A stretch of 11,999 nt of DNA from Cephalothrix simula. Taxonomy: Eukaryota; Nemertea; Palaeonemertea; Archinemertea; Cephalotrichidae. Of this stretch, positions 7,499 through 11,999 are shown in pieces. The notes under the pieces are model-generated. The model ran no database searches. It had not been told where the DNA came from and saw only the letters and a program-made list of their open reading frames with translations. The stretch's first letter is position 1; every line of letters begins with the position of its first letter. The translations under genes and the position numbers were made by a program. The DNA is taken from positions 1-11,999 of the forward strand of contig JAXIUW010192179.1 of assembly GCA_035591015.1 (NCBI GenBank), written 5' to 3'.

Positions 7499-8043
7499 AA
7501 AGAACTTGGGCTGACTTCTCCTGATTTCGCCCACTAGATTTTCCAAAAATAAATCTGCTTCAAATCGCCTGAAACTCCGTAAATAAGACGTATATAGTCT
7601 ACATTTTTAAAGTTCGAAATTATTTTTTCATTTTGGCTACAGGAGCAAGTATAGTCCATCCTCCGTGTACAAATGAATAGGGATTCAAAACTATCCTGAT
7701 AAAGTGTGTTGCCGGTCGGCCCACACAATGAAACTTTGTCAGCCATCAGATTATGTTAATAGCTATCCATTACCAAAAAATTTGATGCTGAGAACTGGGC
7801 GTCATACTTAAAAAATGGTTAATTGCTTTTCTATTCAATAATCATGCAATGATATTGGTTAAATAAACCTAATTATCACAATCGTGTCAATTCATTGCAA
7901 AATTCTATTGAAATCAATGAAGTAAATAACATTGTTTTGCGCCTGTGATCATTAATTGTGATACCATAAAACGTAAACTTGTGTCAAACGAAGTGGAAAA
8001 GACTGAAGTAGGCGAAACCAGGGGAAGTCAGCCCAAGTTCTTT
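7499..8043. mobile_element. MITE copy B (intact ends, TA flanks)
   Basis: About 545 bp. The left end starts AAAGAACTTGGGCTGACTTC and the right end is its exact reverse complement over these 20 bases. The match then continues with two differences to about 33 bp. TA dinucleotides abut both ends (7497-7498 and 8044-8045), consistent with a TA target duplication, although TA is common by chance in this AT-rich DNA. It aligns with copy A along its length and in the same orientation. It carries about 50 extra bases near 7825-7875 and other small differences that account for the longer size. No transposase is present; the 70-codon minus-strand frame at 7534-7746 is internal to the element. Confidence 0.85.
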
Positions 8044-8045
8044 TA

Positions 8046-9655
8046 ATAAAGAAACAAACAATATCAACGGAAATGTTGTGGAAAATGAAATAAATTCATT
8101 TGAAACACCCTATGCAGCCACTTAGATACTACTAGGAACATGCCACATCAAATTTCTCATATGTTATAAGGTTGCGACGCTCCTGAATTATGTTCCCCTG
8201 GGATCTAGTTAGTACCGATTGGGGTACTTTTTAGATGCCATCAATTTTGTATAATGAGTGATATTTAATATAATTAGGTACAAATCAAGTATTAAAAGAC
8301 AGTTTATAGCTAAATCCCTGAAAGATATATAAATAGCAAATAATTAGTTCATGTTCAAGGCATTTTTCGCTAATTACAACAATTTAGAGTTCCGTTACAA
8401 TGATTTATGAGGACAGAGATTGATTTATCATCTTAGTCTAATAACAGACCTTGCAAATGAGCATAGGTTTTTCGGCTCGGGGCTCTTTCTACTTCAAACA
8501 GACTCTACCAAGGCATTTGTTTGGACTAGAGGAGATATCTGGACATTGCTCAAAGGCTACTATGCATCTAAACAAGCTGCTGTGTACATGTATGTTCTAC
8601 CGTATTAAATATCCCTAAGCAAAAATATTTTATTTCTTCATTTTCTACCATCTTCTTCCATTGTAGCATAGATAATCCACATAATCCTTAAAAAAGTCAT
8701 AGTTAATCCAAATTGATTACCCGGCGTAGCATCTGGAGAACAGTGGGTAGTTGATGATGCCGCAATTTGAGTTGGGGAAAAGTGACTGTGTCATATACCT
8801 ATTATGCCTGTTTAACATCATTGTTTTACATTTTACATTTTACCGGATGTTCCCTGGACAAGCGATTTCAGCCCACCACAAATGAGCCCGCAACTTAATG
8901 TGCAACCTGGTGTGGACATTTCCCGACAATTCTTTGGTTTCGTGTTTTTACATGTGAATTCATGTTTTAAAATGTTATTACCGGTAAACATCGGCGGAAA
9001 AGCATGGATGATGATTCCATCCATTTCTTTGATTCATCATATTTTTTCTTCCCACTTTAATTTCTCTATCTTAATTCCGTTTTCTCTATTTTAAATTTCT
9101 CAATAATTTTTTCATCTCACATTTTTAAAATTTTCGAGCTGTTAAATTTCGATTTATTAATTATTTCGTCAGAAACCCGACACGAACTATCCCCGAAAGA
9201 TCTTCACAATTTTAGCAGATTTAGACCATGAAGCCTAAAGATCTTTAAATAAAAAAAAACTTTACTTCAGAATAAAGCTAATGCTAACCCTCTTTTCATC
9301 ATTTTCATCTATTTGACTTGTTTGGATCAAATTAAGTTTCGCAGAAATTCGCACATGCCAGTCAAGATGATCTTTGAGATGATCTACAACCTCTTAATGA
9401 TGTTGATCAGTGAGTGGGAAAATGTCAGTTGCGGAAAATAAATTAACAATTGCCTATTGATCTAAATTAGAGAAGTAGGCCTCTAAACGTTTTGATTATA
9501 TCCTGCATCCAGAAGATAATATGGCACATTAATATTGATGTGACACCTTCAAATTTTAGTCCCCACACAACAGTTTTATGTAATTGTGTTACATTAGCAT
9601 CATATGAGATTGTGTCATAAAATGAAATTTACATTTTACTGCATCGCAGTGTTTA
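8046..9655. other. Gene-free stretch
   Basis: No gene, RNA or repeat family was recognised. Short open frames (for example 8420-8608 and 8882-9094, plus) have no family signature, and the latter overlaps a minus-strand frame of similar size. 9030-9120 is a T/C-rich run with repeated TTTCTCTAT-like words. 8827-8842 has a TACATTT doublet. Confidence 0.5.
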
Positions 9656-9904
9656 TCATGAGCCGTCCTGCAGCAAAAATATGCCTCTTCTACATGTAAA
9701 CATTATTTGTGGTTTGATGGACACCCAAGGCATGAACCCCTGACTGTTATAAATCTCTGAAAAGTAACTGTAGCACCGCCACTTTATAATACCCTCATTG
9801 CGTATCATCTGGAGAATAGGAAGACACATCTGCCTTGCTGTGATGACACCATTCGAGTATGGGTCTAGAAAAAAGCGCTTGTTCACCTCTGGTAGAAACC
9901 CCAT
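9656..9904 (-). pseudogene. Repeat R, copy 3 (82-residue open frame, unidentified)
   Basis: A minus-strand ATG-started frame of 82 residues ends with TGA. Its residues 8-36 read LPEVNKRFFLDPYSNGVITAR, then a cysteine, PILQMIRN and EG. The FLDPYSNGVITAR and ILQMIR parts align without gaps to copy 2 and, after a frameshift, to copy 1. The DNA similarity (about 9765-9890) includes GGTGCTA.AGTTA, CTCCAGATGATACG and GCGC.TTTT.C. The rest of the peptide (WRCYSYFSE, FMPWVS, CRRGIFLL) is not matched elsewhere in the window. No domain is recognised. It is the least damaged copy of the family, but without a promoter or supporting exons I treat it as a relic. It might instead be an exon of a real gene. 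Confidence 0.45.
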
Positions 9905-9951
9905 TTCTACGTCCGTATGTCCGAAGTCTTACCTTTCATTACTTTAGCACT

Positions 9952-10155
9952 ATGGCTTTCTCGTTTTTGTTTTATACATTTGATGACCGAACGAATCTTG
10001 AGACATTTAGAATGTTAATCAAAATTGTAACAGTGTATGACTTTCTGATGTCGATATGGACTGGTTTCCAATTCGTGGCGCATTGGGGACGTTTAATCGG
10101 TCATCTTGCATTTATTATGTATAATTTTTTTCTTAGTTTCTGTAGTTGTTTGTAA
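9952..10155 (+). CDS. Hypothetical small hydrophobic ORF
   Basis: An ATG-started frame of 67 residues ends at TAA. The peptide is rich in F, L, I and aromatic residues. One stretch (about residues 27-45, with IVTVYDFLMSIW) and another (about 49-65, with GHLAFIMYNFFLSF) could span membranes. There is no recognised family, no clear promoter or polyadenylation signal, and no splice-site evidence, so it may be chance in AT-rich DNA. It lies just upstream of repeat R copy 3 in the opposite direction. A strong donor-like AAGGTAAGA occurs on the minus strand at about 9931-9939, inside this interval's upstream flank. Confidence 0.15.
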   Translation: MAFSFLFYTFDDRTNLETFRMLIKIVTVYDFLMSIWTGFQFVAHWGRLIGHLAFIMYNFFLSFCSCL

Positions 10156-10545
10156 CCGTCTTTGATATATCACATTTTGGTGAGCAGATTTGCGTGATTA
10201 TCGCTGTTTTTTGTACCTGTTCAACAAAGGAAAACCTCAGCATGAGGAGGAAGATACGGAATTCTAAATCTGGTCTCTATAGCACGGCCCTTAGAGTTTA
10301 CCGTGCACTCCTCTATTTAGGAGTTTTTGTTTTTCAGAGAGATTTTGATACATTAGATTCTTAAGTATTACTGGCCGCCTATTGTCTTGATGATCTTATC
10401 TCTTTGTAGTGGAGAAAAAAATCCCCTAATTGAAGCAACGACTCCTAAGAATTGGGCCAAAAGACTGTGTATATTTTTACTGTAAACCCTAGTCTAATAC
10501 GTGATCACAGTCTCAAATTTATTAATCACAAGACTCTATTTCTAA
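10156..10545. other. Gene-free stretch
   Basis: A 72-codon frame at 10146-10364 overlaps the end of the small hydrophobic frame and shows no family motif. Nothing else was recognised. Confidence 0.4.
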
Positions 10546-10889
10546 ATGGTGCACAATTATAATGATAGTGCTAATACTTCAAAAATCATTGCTCGTATCT
10601 CAGCTGAGAGGCGGAGGCCGCTTTGGAAACAGTCGTGGACTCGTGGTCGTAGAATGAGCCCTGATGATGGACAGTACTATTGTGAAAATATTTCTGGTAA
10701 CCCTAATAAGAAAGTTATAATTTCAACTTCAACTCAGGAGCTGTAAAGTGAGAATGAATTTTTGTCTCCAGTGACTATACTTATTGATTTTGGGGCGATT
10801 GTAATCTAATTGTTACTGATGTTGACTCACAAAAGATTGTTACTGAAACAGGAAGTATCGATATTACAAAGTGGACTAGCAAAAAGTAA
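10546..10889 (+). pseudogene. Possible immunoglobulin-like domain relic
   Basis: The frame at 10546-10746 encodes 66 residues with SPDDGQYYCENISGNPNKKV near its middle. D-x-G-x-Y-x-C is the hallmark of strand F in Ig-like domains, where the cysteine forms the intradomain disulphide. The following KKVIIST is placed as strand G would be. The upstream half of a domain, with the first cysteine and tryptophan, is not convincingly present. After the TAA at 10744 the same frame goes on with SENEFLSPVTILIDFG. A second frame then reads DCNLIVTDVDSQKIVTETGS up to 10889, suggesting one frameshift in decayed coding DNA. Chance cannot be excluded: the motif has only four fixed residues. Confidence 0.25.
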
Positions 10890-11111
10890 CTATAGAAATT
10901 AGAATCTGATTCGACTTATTCCTACCCCCGGGTTCCTACCCTTCAGTGTGCTCAAAACTTTGATATAGGGAAAAACTAAAAGAATTATTTAAAAAAAGGT
11001 AGAAAAAATAGATTTCGAGAAAGATATTGAATGGATTAATAGCAAGTAAATGGATGGAATACACATAAGTTATTCCATCTATGACAAAATATAAATGTTC
11101 AAGAGAAATCA
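10890..11111. other. AT-rich sequence before repeat R copy 2
   Basis: Frames are broken by frequent stops. If copy 2 once had an upstream coding part like the 77-codon frame before copy 1, it is no longer recognisable here. Confidence 0.4.
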
Positions 11112-11327
11112 TCAGGTGGATGAGTTTCGGCGCCTTTTCCTCGACTAGTACTCTGATTGATACGCCATAGCGAGGAGAGGAAGCCTCGCTATTCTCCAGA
11201 CTAAGGAATCCTGAGATACATATTATATGAAGGGTAAGGTATTTTTTTAAGGTGCTATGGAGTTATTAAACAAGAAAAGGAAAGCAGGAAAAGAGGGATG
11301 CTAGGGATTTTGTGGCATGGTAAAACA
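11112..11327 (+). pseudogene. Repeat R, copy 2 (decayed coding family, stop codons)
   Basis: Aligns with copy 1 (2661-2844) at both ends and with copy 3 (minus, 9765-9890) in the middle. The frame from 11113 reads QVDEFRRLFLD, a TAG, YSD, a TGA, YAIARRG and SLAILQ. The 17 codons from YS to ILQ align without a gap to copy 3, with 8 identities, so the stops are substitutions in a once-coding frame. Downstream it has GGTGCTATGGAGTTA, shared with copy 3, then GTTATTAAACAAG, a purine tract and ATGCTAGGGATT, shared with copy 1. About 30 bases present here between GGTAAGG and GAGTTATT are absent from copy 1. The protein family is unknown. Confidence 0.6.
11167..11192 (+). repeat. Hairpin inside repeat R copy 2
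   Basis: ATAGCGAGG at 11167-11175 pairs perfectly with CCTCGCTAT at 11184-11192 around an eight-base loop. It occupies the same position as the GC-rich hairpin of copy 1. Confidence 0.65.
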
Positions 11328-11999
11328 GACGATACTCGAGATTGTGGCTGAAGGCAACAAACTGAGATTAGTATGAGGCCCATGCCCTAATTTATTCAAA
11401 ACTATTTTCCGTACGCCCAGTATGTTATTCCTGAGTTTTAGACTCAAGGAAAATCCCCCAGTCCCAAGATTATACTCAGATTTCGCAATTGACTAAAAGG
11501 ATCTAGGAATCACGTCGCTAATGACTGTTTGCCCATTGCGAGAGACAATGGTATCCAAGGTTTTTGCCATAAAACTGCAGGAACGTTAGAGCCTATCAGC
11601 CTCATGATATTTTCCAGACGATACCTTTTTACACTAGTTATTATGCATGTATGATAATTCAATTTTCAAGCAAGAAATTGGTTGTTAATTTTCATGTTGA
11701 TTTTTAGTTCTTAATTGGGCTTTTACTAATTCCATAAAAGAACTAAATTGAATTTTATCACGGCCCTTGGGATTTTCATTTCGAAACTAATATGTCACTC
11801 ACTTCTATATCTGTATCTGCATATTTACACAAACTGTATGGATAAATTGGCAGAACTTCATTATGCCAAAAAGGCCCCGGCGGTATTCAAGAAAGCGGGG
11901 GCCTACCCCCATCTTGATTCCTAAGAAAAGAAATTAATATTACCTTGGCTTTACCTGTTGTTTGAGCCGCGGGAATATTGTTTGATCTTGTTTGCCCCC
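11328..11999. other. Stretch without a supportable gene
   Basis: The copy 2 frame continues past 11328 with only three stops over about 260 bases, including a 49-codon open run from about 11374. That run is somewhat protein-like (PCPNLFKTIFRTPSMLFLSF) but matches no family. At 11873-11910 GGCCCC, GGGGGCC and CCCCC can form small competing hairpins. Nothing else was recognised. Confidence 0.4.

Noticed and set aside
7534-7746. 70-codon minus-strand frame as a possible transposase piece.
   Set aside because: It lies within MITE copy B, and the matching frame in copy A has a stop; no DDE or helix-turn-helix motif is visible. The conserved block is kept as a finding instead.
8747-8775. WVVDDA peptide resembling the YVDD box of a reverse transcriptase.
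   Set aside because: No flanking RT motifs in frame and a stop follows within a few codons.
11098-11135. GAAAC and CTGATGA words on the minus strand of repeat R copy 2 as a second hammerhead.
   Set aside because: The order is wrong for the core, no stem II lies between them, and copy 1 lacks CTGATGA.
1-11999. CRISPR arrays, rRNA and complete tRNA genes.
   Set aside because: No regularly spaced identical repeats, no rRNA-like conserved blocks and no cloverleaf with both A and B boxes were seen.

Overview
The window looks like nuclear DNA from an animal, probably a marine invertebrate and perhaps a lophotrochozoan such as a mollusc or brachiopod. It is about 37-40% GC by eye, has no bacterial-style operons, and has no open frame longer than about 100 codons. 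What can be recognised is degraded mobile-element sequence: a Ty1/copia reverse-transcriptase scrap, a Penelope-type hammerhead motif, a solo LTR, and a MITE family with two copies. The taxon is an inference from repeat style and is not proven by any host gene.

Layout. 1-1416 is AT-rich with no gene; it has a short TGAAT repeat, a TATA-like site and a G-run tract. 1417-1458 keeps a copia RT motif. About 1895-1920 has a tRNA-like A box. 2473-2844 holds an open frame running into repeat R copy 1. 2845-3900 is featureless. About 3890-4085 is a minus-strand Penelope-like relic with a hammerhead-ribozyme-like core at 3980-4028. 4086-4567 is MITE copy A. 4568-5601 has a short microsatellite and a small foldback. 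5602-5844 is a probable solo LTR. 5845-7498 carries a 19-bp duplication and a C-rich degenerate minisatellite. 7499-8043 is MITE copy B. 8044-9764 has nothing recognisable. 9765-9890 (minus) is repeat R copy 3. 10546-10889 is a possible Ig-like coding relic. 11112-11327 is repeat R copy 2, and the rest is featureless.

The two best discoveries are these. First, an unidentified decayed coding family (repeat R) has three diverged copies on both strands; their frames align around a YSNGVITAR-like motif. Second, a minus-strand motif matches the hammerhead core almost completely, with 4-bp stem I, stem II, GAAA and a palindromic stem III, but a 12-nt duplication interrupts it. No intact functional host gene can be supported, and the elements do not form a pathway.
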